Shown here: positions 28,508 through 36,792 of the stretch, one piece after another
Layout of the letters: every line of letters begins with the position of its first letter
How positions within the stretch are numbered: the stretch's first letter is position 1
From: TMED88 sp964515335
GTDB lineage: Bacteria; Myxococcota_A; UBA9160; UBA4427
Assembly (NCBI GenBank): GCA_964515335.1
Contig: CAZETS010000019.1
Span: 1 to 64,000 of the forward strand
Direction of reading: 5' to 3'
Length of the DNA stretch: 64,000 bases
Notes under the pieces: generated by a model
Database searches by the model: none
What the model saw: the letters and a program-made list of their open reading frames with translations, nothing else
Told to the model about the DNA's origin: nothing
Position numbers and translations under genes: made by a program

Positions 28508-29011
28508 TCAGCTCCCTGCCAGCTTGCGTTTGAGCCGCTCCTCGACGACCGGGGGAACGAACTCGGCCACCGACGCACCGAACCGCACCAACTCCTTCAG
28601 TCGGGATGAGCTCACGTAGAGATAGTCCTGGCTCGCGGCCAGGAAGATGATCTCGACCTTCGGCTCGAGATGCCGGTTCATCAGCGCCATCTCGAACTCG
28701 TACTCGAAATCGGACATGGCGCGCAGCCCGCGGATAATCGCGCAGGCGCCGATGTTGCGGGCGTGCTCGACCACCAGGCCGTCGAAGACCTCGACACGCG
28801 CGCGGTCGATGTCGCCGAGCACGGCATCGAGCATCTCGAGCCGCTCGTCGGTGGAGAACGTGCCCGACTTGGAGACGTTACGCGCGACGGCCGCGACGAC
28901 CTCGTCGAACACCCCGAGGCTGCGGTGGATGAGATCGAGGTGGCCGTTGGTGATCGGGTCGAAGCTCGCCGGGAAGAGCGCAATCTTCCGGCTCGGCGCC
29001 TGTGCGATCAT
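28508..29011 (-). CDS. coaD: Phosphopantetheine adenylyltransferase
   Basis: Penultimate step of coenzyme A synthesis. The 167-residue product has the nucleotidyltransferase motif FPASFDPITNGHLDLIHR, then the RGLRAMSDFEYEFEMALMNR signature and VSSSRLKEL. The ATG at 29011 overlaps the rsmD stop (ATGA), and the rsmD-coaD order is a common conserved pair. A longer frame to 29749 is antisense noise. Confidence 0.97.
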   Translation of the reverse strand: MIAQAPSRKIALFPASFDPITNGHLDLIHRSLGVFDEVVAAVARNVSKSGTFSTDERLEMLDAVLGDIDRARVEVFDGLVVEHARNIGACAIIRGLRAMSDFEYEFEMALMNRHLEPKVEIIFLAASQDYLYVSSSRLKELVRFGASVAEFVPPVVEERLKRKLAGS

Positions 29012-29601
29012 CTCTGCTTCGGTCCTCCGCTCTGCCCTGCCCCATGCTCGGGGACCAGCCAGGTCACCGACGTGTCCCCATAGCTTCGCGTCGACTCGAC
29101 GGAGAGGCCTCCGACCGTCTCCAGAATCGGCGCCACAGCATGACGCTTCGCGCACTCGACCACCACCACGGCGTCTGGCGCGAGCAGCCCCCCTCGAACC
29201 ACGGCGTCGAGCAGCTCGCCGAGTCGTGCGTGGTCCGCGTAGGGCGGATCGACGAAGATCAGGTCGAACACCGCGCCCTCCCCGGCGAGCCGGCGGATCG
29301 CCACGGCCGCTTCGCTCCTGACCACCCGTGCCCGGTCGCCGATGCCGAGATCGCCGAGCGTGCGCTCGAGGGCGGCCACGACCCGGCCAGCCCGGTCGAC
29401 GAAGGTGACCCCGTCGGCCCCTCGGGAAATCGCCTCGATACCGAGCGCGCCGCTGCCCGCGAAGAGGTCGAGCACGTTCGCGCCCGAGAGATCGCCGAGC
29501 CGAGCGAACATCGACTCGCGCACGCGGTCGGAGGTCGGGCGCACGCCCGGCGCAGGAGACGCCAGGCGACGCCCGCGCAGCTCGCCCGCGATGATCCTCA
29601 A
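29008..29601 (-). CDS. rsmD: 16S rRNA (guanine-966-N2)-methyltransferase
   Basis: Methylates G966 of 16S rRNA. From TTG 29601 it has 197 residues and the classic start RIIAGELRGRRL, then RPTSDRVRESMFARL, SAM-binding VLDLFAGSGALGIEA and catalytic FVDPPYA (DPPY). GGAGGAG lies six bases before this TTG, which strongly supports it over the upstream ATG at 29676. Confidence 0.95.
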   Translation of the reverse strand: MRIIAGELRGRRLASPAPGVRPTSDRVRESMFARLGDLSGANVLDLFAGSGALGIEAISRGADGVTFVDRAGRVVAALERTLGDLGIGDRARVVRSEAAVAIRRLAGEGAVFDLIFVDPPYADHARLGELLDAVVRGGLLAPDAVVVVECAKRHAVAPILETVGGLSVESTRSYGDTSVTWLVPEHGAGQSGGPKQR

Positions 29602-30106
29602 GCGACGCTCCTCCAGTCTCGATCGCACGTCGATGCGGCGCTCTCGTCTGCGCTGCACCGCGCAACTGTGCAACATCGGTCGCGGCCAGGCGCAGCAGAC
29701 TCCGCGACAGCACGATGCATCGCGTCATACGGATCACAAGAATATGCATCCATACTGACCAAAGCCTGCTCTCGACGAGGTCTACGGCGGTCCGGTCTAG
29801 ACGGCGATTTCCGAACGAAGGCCCGAATCATTACCTGTCCGTTCGACTCCTTCTTGCCGCTGCCCGAAAAGCAAGAAGCGCACCACCGAGCTCGCCCGAC
29901 CGTGCATGTCATCGCACAGGCGCAAGTCAACACCCGATGGAGTCGACGCACTACATCGACATCGATCGACATCGTTCGTCGATGCAGAGCGTCACACACC
30001 CTTGAAGGTGCGCAGACAGCTGCCTACACTGCCGAAGCGATTTAAATTAATACACATCCATGCGACGCTCGAGAATCACGGCGCACGCGAAAGGACGCAA
30101 GCGAAG
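29602..30106. other. Divergent intergenic region with lower GC content
   Basis: About 505 bp between rsmD and a small XRE gene. From about 29700 to 30060 the GC content is visibly lower than around it, with an A/T-rich patch at 30040-30056. Near 29948-29985 several short overlapping copies of CATCGA/TCGATG form an imperfect palindrome. It should hold the rsmD and XRE promoters. No RNA gene or protein-coding signal was recognised. Confidence 0.5.
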
Positions 30107-30349
30107 ATGGCTACGACCCCGTCCGTCAACCGACTGAAGCGAAAGCTGCCCGACCGGATCGCCCAGGTGCGGGGTGACCGCTCGCAGAGACAGTTCGCAC
30201 GCGATCTCGGCGTATTCCAGCAGAACGTCAACCGCTACGAGAACGGAACGACGCCCCACACCGACTTCCTGCTCACCATGGCCACCAAGGAAAACGTGTC
30301 GCTCGACTGGCTTCTCCTCGGCAAGGGCCGGATGCGCCGGAGTCGCTGA
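30107..30349 (+). CDS. Small XRE/CI-type DNA-binding protein
   Basis: 80 residues, a single phage-repressor-like helix-turn-helix domain. SQRQFARDLGVFQQNVNRYENG is the DNA-binding segment (about 28-49), followed by the typical DWLLLGKGRMRR end. The ATG at 30107 is used because the longer frame upstream is low-complexity and lacks protein character. It follows a low-GC region and may be a remnant of a mobile element or a stand-alone regulator; no partner gene lies nearby. Confidence 0.78.
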   Translation: MATTPSVNRLKRKLPDRIAQVRGDRSQRQFARDLGVFQQNVNRYENGTTPHTDFLLTMATKENVSLDWLLLGKGRMRRSR

Positions 30350-30682
30350 GCCAGCCAGTAGCCCGCACCTTCCGAACGGGCTCCGGCTCGCCCTCGCACC
30401 ACCCCTTCCTCTGCCGGAAGAGGCCTCGCAGTGCGCCGGCAAGTGCGCTCGCCGGCGCACGAACTTGTCGGAACCGCCCTACACATTCCCCTTGGGCCTG
30501 CGCGCGGTATTGCGCGCACGAACGCGCAGCTCTCGTCGTAAGACGCGCGTCACCCCGACGCTCTCTCGGTACGCGATGTACCGGGGCATGCTTCTTGCTC
30601 TCCCTCCTGTCCGCGGGGCGAGCCGAATCGCCTGCTCTCTCCGCGGTATTCGTCTCATCGACGGAGAGGGAGTCTGGGCGCG
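30350..30682. other. Intergenic region with several inverted repeats
   Basis: 333 bp without a credible gene. It contains a perfect 10-10-10 inverted repeat at 30431-30460, a smaller GCGCGC hairpin near 30499-30518 and a GGTAC/GTACC hairpin near 30567-30583. None is followed by a T tract. It may hold the terminator of the XRE gene and the promoter for the next membrane protein. Confidence 0.45.
30431..30460. repeat. Perfect inverted repeat, 10-bp arms and 10-base loop
   Basis: GTGCGCCGGC at 30431-30440 is exactly matched by its complement at 30451-30460. The arms could form a strong hairpin in RNA or serve as a protein-binding dyad. No U tract follows. Confidence 0.7.
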
Positions 30683-31009
30683 ATGCTTCGCTGGCTGGCG
30701 GGATCCTCACTACTGCTGACGGGCGCCGACCACGTCACCACGTGGGTGTGCCTGCGCGATCCCGTCTCGGGCTGGATCGTCAGCGAGGCCAACCCCATCG
30801 CCGACTGGCTCTTCGGGATGGCCGGGCTCGTGCCGGGCCTGATCATCGACAGCGTCATCACCCTCGGCGCCGTCGCCTTCCTGCTCGTCACCGCGACGCT
30901 GCCCTACGGCCTGAAGACCGCCTTTCTCGGTCTGATCACCTGCACGACGGGCTACGCGGTGCTGAACAACGTCCAGGCCATCTCGGCCATGGGACTCTGG
31001 CCGAGCTGA
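30683..31009 (+). CDS. Small multi-pass membrane protein (DUF5658-like)
   Basis: 108 residues with three hydrophobic segments (about 5-20, 45-70, 78-100). An early TGADHVTTWVCL is followed by a SEANPIADWLFG motif, resembling the DUF5658 type of small membrane protein of unknown function. It ends three bases before the lytic transglycosylase start, so the two are probably co-transcribed. No catalytic residues are evident. Confidence 0.6.
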   Translation: MLRWLAGSSLLLTGADHVTTWVCLRDPVSGWIVSEANPIADWLFGMAGLVPGLIIDSVITLGAVAFLLVTATLPYGLKTAFLGLITCTTGYAVLNNVQAISAMGLWPS

Positions 31010-31012
31010 CCC

Positions 31013-31669
31013 ATGCGACGTCTTCCCGTCTTCACGCTCTGCACGCTCGGACTGCTCGGGCTGTCGTGCCAGATCACCTGGCACGCCCCGGCCCCGCAGG
31101 CGCGGGGCGTCGCGACCGCCGAGCCCAGCGAGGAGCGCCCCGCCGTGGCCGAAGATCCGGCCGCCGACGTGGAGCAGCCCGGCCTGGAAGCAGAGCAGGT
31201 GATCCTCGCCGAGCTGCACCGCCGGCACACCGGGCTCGCCGACCACGAAATCATCGAGCTCGCCCGCACGATCGTCGCCGAGTCGCGGCGACACGACTTC
31301 GACCCCGCACTCGTAATGGCGGTGATCCACGTCGAGAGCAGCGGCTACCACCTGGCGGTGTCGCACGTGGGCGCGATCGGCCTGATGCAGCTGATGCCCG
31401 CCACCGCAGAGGAGCTCGCCGGCAAGCTCGACATCCCCTGGCAGGGACCCGACTCGCTCTTCGATCCCCTGCTGAACGTGAAGCTCGGCGTCGCCTACCT
31501 GCGACAGCTCACCGACCGCTACGACAACATGCCCACGGCACTGGCCGCCTACAATTGGGGGCCCGGGCGCATCGACCGGCGCATCCGCCGCGGCGCGACG
31601 GTGCCCGTGCGATACATCGAGCAAGTGATGCGCGCCTACGACGTCGATCGGGCCGCCGGCCGGAGCTGA
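31013..31669 (+). CDS. Lytic transglycosylase lipoprotein (SLT family)
   Basis: Cleaves peptidoglycan glycan strands to leave 1,6-anhydro-MurNAc ends. The 218-residue protein has a lipoprotein signal ending LGLSC (Cys19), an acidic linker, then an SLT domain with the catalytic Glu108 in VIHVESSGYH, GAIGLMQLMPATA and AYNWGPGRID. These match the Slt70/MltC/MltE fold. Anhydro-muropeptides from such enzymes are the source of substrate for anmK, and amgK and murU are also nearby. Confidence 0.9.
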   Translation: MRRLPVFTLCTLGLLGLSCQITWHAPAPQARGVATAEPSEERPAVAEDPAADVEQPGLEAEQVILAELHRRHTGLADHEIIELARTIVAESRRHDFDPALVMAVIHVESSGYHLAVSHVGAIGLMQLMPATAEELAGKLDIPWQGPDSLFDPLLNVKLGVAYLRQLTDRYDNMPTALAAYNWGPGRIDRRIRRGATVPVRYIEQVMRAYDVDRAAGRS

Positions 31670-31693
31670 CGACCGGGGCCATCCGACGCGCTG

Positions 31694-33184
31694 CTACTTC
31701 GTCAGCTCGGCGACGAAGCGGTCCACCGCGTCCATCGCCGCCTGCGATCCGCCCGCGTGACCGTTGACCAGGATCGAGAAGACCACCGTGTCGCCGTCGG
31801 CCAGCAGCGCCCGGCCGCTGAGCGCGGTGACGCGCTGATCGCCCAGCAGTCCGGTCTTCGCGCGCACCCGGTCCGTAGAGCGAGCGGCGCGACGCTCGAG
31901 GGTGCCGTCGCGGCCGGCGATCGGCATGGCGGCCACGAACTCGGGCCCGAACCCGAAGGAGCGGCCGCCGGCGCGGAGTGCGTCGACCAGCATGCGGGCC
32001 GACAGGCGGTTGTCCGGCGAGAGGCCCGAGCCGTCGACCAGCACCGCCCCGGGCGCGAGCAATCCGAGCTCTCCGAGCTTGGCCCGCAACGCGGCGAGGC
32101 CCGCGGGCCAGCTGCCGGGCACCTGGCCCGCCTCGACGGCGAGCGACTTGACGAGGCTCTCGGCGATCGAGTTGTTGCTGTACTTCATGAAGAGCTCGAC
32201 GATCTCGGAGAGCGGCCGCCCCTGGTGGGTGGCCAACAGGTGCGGGAGCTCTTCGGTGCGGCGCCGCACGCGGCCGCCGACGGGGATGCCGACCGCCTCG
32301 AGCTGCAGGGCGAAGACCGCCCCGGCGTAGAGGGCGGGGTCGCGCACGCTGCGCGGAAAGACGTCGGGCTCGTCGCCAGCGCGCACGACGCCGCGAACGC
32401 TCACCACCTCGGCGCCCTCCTTCGGCTCGGTGCGCCGGACCGAGAGCGTGCGCTTCGCCCGCGCGTCGCCGGTGACCGCCAGGTTCGAGAGGCGCAAGTA
32501 GGAAATCGGCGGGTCGACGGCCACCCGCACCGGATCGCCCTTCGTGCGCCCGGGCGTGACGGCGACGAAGAACGCCCCGTAGTTGGCCGTCAGCGCCGAA
32601 ACCGGCGCGTGATAGGCACGAGCCGACACGCCCTTCCAGAGCGGATGCCAGTACTCGCGATCGAACAGCCAGTCGTCGACCAGCACGTCGCCCTCGACCC
32701 GGCGCAGTCCCTGCCTGCGCAGGTCGGCGGCGAGCCGCCACCAGTCCTCGCTGTTCATCACCGGGTCGCCACCCCCCACGATCGCGATCCGCCCGACGGC
32801 CCCGGAGGCGTCGGGCGGCCGATCGGTGAGCACGCGCGTCTGGAAGCGATGGGTCGGGCCGAGGGCCGACAGCACGCCGATCGCCGTCAGGATCTTCGCG
32901 TTCGAGGCTGGGATCAGCAGCTTCTCCGGGTCGCGCTCGTACAGGACGAGCTCGCTCTGCTCGTCTTCGACGAGGATCCCGAGCTCGGCCGATCGCAGCG
33001 CCGGGTGGCGAAGCGCTGCGTCGAGGCGCGCGGAGAGCGACCGGGCGTTGGCGGCCGGCGTGGCGAGCCCAAGACAGGCCGCGACGAGCAGCGCCGCCAG
33101 GGCCGACCGGCAGCCGCCCGGAAGGGCTCCGCGGGCCGGCCCGGCAGGCCAACGCTTCGACGAAGAGGGCACGGCGTTCCGCAA
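31694..33184 (-). CDS. dacB: D-alanyl-D-alanine carboxypeptidase/endopeptidase (PBP4, S13 family)
   Basis: A periplasmic penicillin-binding protein that trims and opens peptide cross-links. It has 496 residues with a signal peptide (to about 48). The active-site motifs are SNAK (S94-K97), SNN in YSNNSIAESL and KTG in RAKTGLLG. The large insertion between the first and second motifs is typical of class C PBP4. It is convergent with the transglycosylase gene and forms part of a cell-wall turnover neighbourhood. Confidence 0.92.
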   Translation of the reverse strand: MRNAVPSSSKRWPAGPARGALPGGCRSALAALLVAACLGLATPAANARSLSARLDAALRHPALRSAELGILVEDEQSELVLYERDPEKLLIPASNAKILTAIGVLSALGPTHRFQTRVLTDRPPDASGAVGRIAIVGGGDPVMNSEDWWRLAADLRRQGLRRVEGDVLVDDWLFDREYWHPLWKGVSARAYHAPVSALTANYGAFFVAVTPGRTKGDPVRVAVDPPISYLRLSNLAVTGDARAKRTLSVRRTEPKEGAEVVSVRGVVRAGDEPDVFPRSVRDPALYAGAVFALQLEAVGIPVGGRVRRRTEELPHLLATHQGRPLSEIVELFMKYSNNSIAESLVKSLAVEAGQVPGSWPAGLAALRAKLGELGLLAPGAVLVDGSGLSPDNRLSARMLVDALRAGGRSFGFGPEFVAAMPIAGRDGTLERRAARSTDRVRAKTGLLGDQRVTALSGRALLADGDTVVFSILVNGHAGGSQAAMDAVDRFVAELTK

Positions 33185-33329
33185 GGTCCAGGGCTCCCCT
33201 ACGGCCCGGGCTCGGGCCGCCGCTCTCGATCGTTCTCGGTCGGGGGGCGGAATCGCTTGACGGCGCGGAGGTTATCCCCGAGGCTCGCGGCGAGCAATCT
33301 CGCATCATGCGACGGATCGGGGGGGTCCG

Positions 33330-34658
33330 GTGCTCAACGGGATCTGGCTCGGGCTGATGCTCGTCGCGATCGCCTATGCGTCCTTCATTCCGGGACGCAT
33401 GGAGGCGGTGACCGGTGCGCTGCTGGACGGCGCCGCCGGCGCGGTGCGCCTGGTGATCGGCCTGGTCGGCGCGATGGTCTTCTTCCTCGGGCTCACCCGG
33501 GTGGCCTTCGACGGCGGCCTGCGCGACTGGCTGGGCCGCGTGCTCCGCCCCGTCGCGCGCCGCCTGTTTCCAGAGGTGCCCTCCGACCACCCCGCCATGG
33601 CCGCCATGGTGATGAACATGTCGTCCAACATGATGGGGCTCGGCAACTCGGCGACCCCCTTTGGGCTGAAGGCCATGAAGGAGCTGGCGCGGCTGAACCC
33701 GATCCCGGGCTCGGCGTCCAACGCCATGGTGCTCTTCCTGGCGATCAACACCTCGGCGATCACGCTCTTTCCGCCCTTCGGCACGATCGCCGTGCGGGCC
33801 GCCGCCGACTCGGCGGATCCCTGGGCGATCTGGGCGCCGACCTTGATCGCAACCACCTGCTCGACGCTGACGGCGATCACCGCCTACTTCCTGCTCGGGC
33901 GGCTGCCTGCCTTCCGCGCCCGCCCGCCGGCGACGCCGGTCGAGCCGATCGAGCTCGACGGGGATGACGGGGACGGCGGCGGCGACGAGCCGGTCGAGCC
34001 CACGAGAGCCGAGCCGAACAGCCGGCCCAGCCCCATGCGCTGGCTCGTGGTGTGGGGCTTCGCGGCCGTAGTCGCGCTCGGACTCGCACTCGAGATCGGC
34101 CGCCTCTTCCCCGAGCTCGGCGCGGTCGGCACCCTCAAGACGCTGGCCAGCAGCTGGCTGCTCGCCCTGCTCGTGGCGGCGCTGCTGCTCGTCGGCGTCG
34201 GCGCCGGCGTCAAGGCCTACGACTCGATGATCGCCGGCGGTCGTGAAGGGCTCGAGGTGGCGGTGCGCATCGTGCCGTATCTCGTCGCCATCCTCGTCGC
34301 CGTCGCGATGTTCCGGGCTTCGGGGGCGCTCGGCGTGATCATCGAGTTCCTCGATCCCTACACGAGCGCCGTCGGCGTGCCCGCCGAGGTGCTGCCGATG
34401 GCTCTCCTGCGCCCGCTGTCGGGCAGCGGCGCCTTCGGCGTGATGAGCGAGATCATCACCACGTACGGGCCGGACACCTTCATCGGCTACCTGACCTGCA
34501 CGCTGATGGGCTCGACCGAGACCACCTTCTACGTGCTCGCCCTCTACCTCGGCGCCGCAGGGGTCGTGAACGGCCGGCACGCGCTCGCCGCCTGCCTGCT
34601 CGGCGACCTCGGCGGCTTCGCGGGGGCCGTCGTGGCGTGTCACTGGTTCTTCGGCTGA
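33330..34658 (+). CDS. Fused SpmA-SpmB nucleoside-recognition membrane protein
   Basis: 442 residues containing two gate (nucleoside-recognition) domains fused in one chain. The N-terminal SpmA-like half (1-190) has the NMMGLGNSATPFGLKAM signature. The C-terminal SpmB-like half (235-442) has RPLSGSGAFGVMSEI and MGSTETTFYVLALYLG. An acidic Gly/Asp-rich linker joins them, and there are about ten membrane segments. In Bacillus, SpmA and SpmB help spore-core dehydration, but fused homologues occur widely in non-sporulating Gram-negatives, where their role is unknown. The GTG at 33330 has a G-rich sequence just upstream. Confidence 0.88.
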   Translation: MLNGIWLGLMLVAIAYASFIPGRMEAVTGALLDGAAGAVRLVIGLVGAMVFFLGLTRVAFDGGLRDWLGRVLRPVARRLFPEVPSDHPAMAAMVMNMSSNMMGLGNSATPFGLKAMKELARLNPIPGSASNAMVLFLAINTSAITLFPPFGTIAVRAAADSADPWAIWAPTLIATTCSTLTAITAYFLLGRLPAFRARPPATPVEPIELDGDDGDGGGDEPVEPTRAEPNSRPSPMRWLVVWGFAAVVALGLALEIGRLFPELGAVGTLKTLASSWLLALLVAALLLVGVGAGVKAYDSMIAGGREGLEVAVRIVPYLVAILVAVAMFRASGALGVIIEFLDPYTSAVGVPAEVLPMALLRPLSGSGAFGVMSEIITTYGPDTFIGYLTCTLMGSTETTFYVLALYLGAAGVVNGRHALAACLLGDLGGFAGAVVACHWFFG

Positions 34659-34678
34659 GCGATGCGCGGGTCCGACCG

Positions 34679-35824
34679 GTGAGCGGGCCGGGATCCGCCG
34701 ACGAGCGCCGCGCCCGGGTGGCCGAGCTCGCGGCCCGGGTGACGGGGCGCCGGGTGGCGGATGTCACGGAGATCCCGGCGGGTCTCGGCGCGCGGCGCTT
34801 CCTTCGCGTGCGGCTCGCAGGAGGTGCGCCCGCGTCGCTGATCGCACGGATCGAGGCACCGACCGGCGGCTCTGCCGACGCCGCGCCGCCCGAGCCGCCC
34901 CTCGAACCGATCCGCGGCCTGCTCGAGCGTTGCGAGCTGCCGGTGCCGGCCCGCTTCGGCGGGGACGACGAGGCGGGCATCGATCTGCTCGAAGACCTGG
35001 GCGACACCAGCCTCGAGCAGGCGGTGGCGGGCGCCGATTCGACGCGGCGCAGCGCGCTCTACCGCGAGGCGGTCGACCTGGTTCCGCGCCTGCAGGCGGT
35101 GCCCCCGGTCGATCCGACTCGCGTTGCGGCCTTCGCGCGCCGGCTCGATGCCGAGCTGATCGCCAGCAAGGCACGCAAGTGGCTCGAGTGGACGCTACCG
35201 GCGGCCCGCGGCCGCGCCGCCACGCCTGCCGAGCGGGAGGCGACGCAGCGCGCCTTCGCGGTGGTGGCGAAAGCGTGCGCGAGCGCACCAGCGCGCCTCG
35301 CCCACCGCGACCTCAAGGCTGCCAACGTCCACGTCGTCCCGGACCCGGGCGCGCCCGCCGGGCGCCGCCTGGTGCTGATCGACCTGCAGGGCGCCTTCAT
35401 GGCGCCGCCCGAGTACGACCTGGTGTGCCTGCTGCGCGACTCGCACGTGCCGCTGCCCGAGGACGAAGTTTCGACCCACCTCGAACACGTGCGACCGGAC
35501 CTGCCGGATGCGCCACCGGCCGACGTGTTCGCTCGCCGATTCGACCTGCTCACGGTCTCGCGCGTCGCCAAGGACGTGTCCCACTACGTCGACGCCGCGA
35601 CGACCCGCGGCGACGACCGCTACCTGCGCTTCGTCGCAACCGGCCTGCGCAACCTGCGACGCGCCGCGAGAAACGCCGCCGATCGCGACGCCGAGCTGGC
35701 GCGGTTCGCCGAGCACGTTGGCGAGATCCCGCTCGACTTCGCAGAGAGGCTCGCAGAGAGGCTCGCCGCGAGCCGCGCTGCCTCTCCTCCCCAAGCACCC
35801 GGAGACCCGACGTGCGCGCCATGA
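34679..35824 (+). CDS. amgK: N-acetylmuramate / N-acetylglucosamine anomeric kinase (AmgK-like)
   Basis: An aminoglycoside-phosphotransferase-fold kinase of about 381 residues. It has HRDLKAANVHV (catalytic loop HxDxxxxN), then LIDLQGAFMAPPEYDLVCLLRDS, which closely resembles AmgK. In Pseudomonas, AmgK makes MurNAc-1-phosphate, which MurU converts to UDP-MurNAc, bypassing de novo synthesis. A MurU-like gene follows with a 13-bp overlap, which supports this call. GTG 34679 avoids overlapping the SpmAB gene; GTG 34637 is an alternative. Confidence 0.82.
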   Translation: MSGPGSADERRARVAELAARVTGRRVADVTEIPAGLGARRFLRVRLAGGAPASLIARIEAPTGGSADAAPPEPPLEPIRGLLERCELPVPARFGGDDEAGIDLLEDLGDTSLEQAVAGADSTRRSALYREAVDLVPRLQAVPPVDPTRVAAFARRLDAELIASKARKWLEWTLPAARGRAATPAEREATQRAFAVVAKACASAPARLAHRDLKAANVHVVPDPGAPAGRRLVLIDLQGAFMAPPEYDLVCLLRDSHVPLPEDEVSTHLEHVRPDLPDAPPADVFARRFDLLTVSRVAKDVSHYVDAATTRGDDRYLRFVATGLRNLRRAARNAADRDAELARFAEHVGEIPLDFAERLAERLAASRAASPPQAPGDPTCAP

Positions 35825-36792
35825 TCCTGGCGGCTGGACTCGGCACGCGCATGCGCCCGCTCTCCGAGCTTCGCGCCAAACCGGCGCTGCCGGTCCGCGG
35901 CCGACCGGTGATCGCCTGGCTGCTCGCGCTGCTCGAACGGCACGGCGTGCGCGAGGTCGCCGTCAACCTGCACCACCTTCCAGAGACCGTCGTCGAGGCG
36001 GTGGAGCGGTTCGCGCCGGCGAGCCTCCGGGTCGAGTGGTCGCACGAGCGCCTGCCCCTCGGCACGGGAGGCGGCATCCGCCGCATGCGCGAGTTCCTGT
36101 CGCAGAGCGACCCGTCGCTGGTGCTCGCCGGCGACATGCTGCTCGACGTCGACCTCGGCGCGCTCGCCGCCGCGCACTCGGCGAGCGGCGCGCACTGCAC
36201 GCTGCTGCTGAGACGCGACGAGCGGGCGGCGACCTTCGGCACGATCGGCTTCGACGAGGCCGGGCGCGTCCGACGCATCGGCCGGCGCTTCGACCTGGGC
36301 GGAGAAAAGCAGGCGGGCGTCTTCGTCGGCGTGCGCGTGCTCTCACCGGACGTCTTCGAGCGCCTGCCCGATGTGACGGACGACACCGAGTTCGAGGACC
36401 TCTCGGACTGGCTGGCACCGGCGCTGCGCGCCGGCGACGAGGGGATCCGCGGACGACTCCTCGAGGCCCGGGAGATGACCTGGGAGCCGGTGGGGACGCC
36501 GGCCGAGTACCTGGCGGCCAACCTCGAAACCCCGGGGCTCTCCTTCGATCCAACCGGAAACCTCGCGGAAGGCGCCAGGCTGATCGGCCGATCGGGCGAT
36601 GTGGTGCTCGGCGCCGGCGCGACGATCGGCGAAGGCGCCGAGCTCGAGCGCTGCGTGGTCTGGGAAGGCGAGCAGGTGCCCGACGGGCTTCGCGCCCGCG
36701 GAGGGGTCTTCGCGGCAGGAAGGTTCTACCCTTGCGAGGACGAAGAGTCGAAGCTGCGGGATCGCGGACAAGGCGGGAGTAGTCGAGGATGA
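35812..36792 (+). CDS. murU: Sugar-1-phosphate nucleotidyltransferase, MurU-like with a C-terminal extension
   Basis: Predicted to convert MurNAc-1-phosphate and UTP to UDP-MurNAc. The N-terminal nucleotidyltransferase domain has MILAAGLGTRMRPL, then PVRGRPVI and PLGTGGGIRR, with LVLAGDMLLDVDL for metal binding. At 326 residues it is about 100 longer than characterised MurU (about 220). The extra C terminus (about 240-326) has hexapeptide-like repeats (NLAEGARLIG, VVLGAGATIGEGAEL), as in larger NDP-sugar pyrophosphorylases. GTG 35812 is chosen for its GGAG at 35801. The stop overlaps the next gene by four bases. Confidence 0.8.
   Translation: MRAMILAAGLGTRMRPLSELRAKPALPVRGRPVIAWLLALLERHGVREVAVNLHHLPETVVEAVERFAPASLRVEWSHERLPLGTGGGIRRMREFLSQSDPSLVLAGDMLLDVDLGALAAAHSASGAHCTLLLRRDERAATFGTIGFDEAGRVRRIGRRFDLGGEKQAGVFVGVRVLSPDVFERLPDVTDDTEFEDLSDWLAPALRAGDEGIRGRLLEAREMTWEPVGTPAEYLAANLETPGLSFDPTGNLAEGARLIGRSGDVVLGAGATIGEGAELERCVVWEGEQVPDGLRARGGVFAAGRFYPCEDEESKLRDRGQGGSSRG

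Noticed and set aside
30107..30349. XRE gene as antitoxin of a toxin-antitoxin pair
   Set aside because: No toxin-like gene lies next to it; the next gene is a membrane protein 333 bp away.
31509..34643. Minus-strand frame of over 1000 codons across dacB and SpmAB
   Set aside because: It is another-frame shadow of dacB and antisense to SpmAB, with no recognisable motif.
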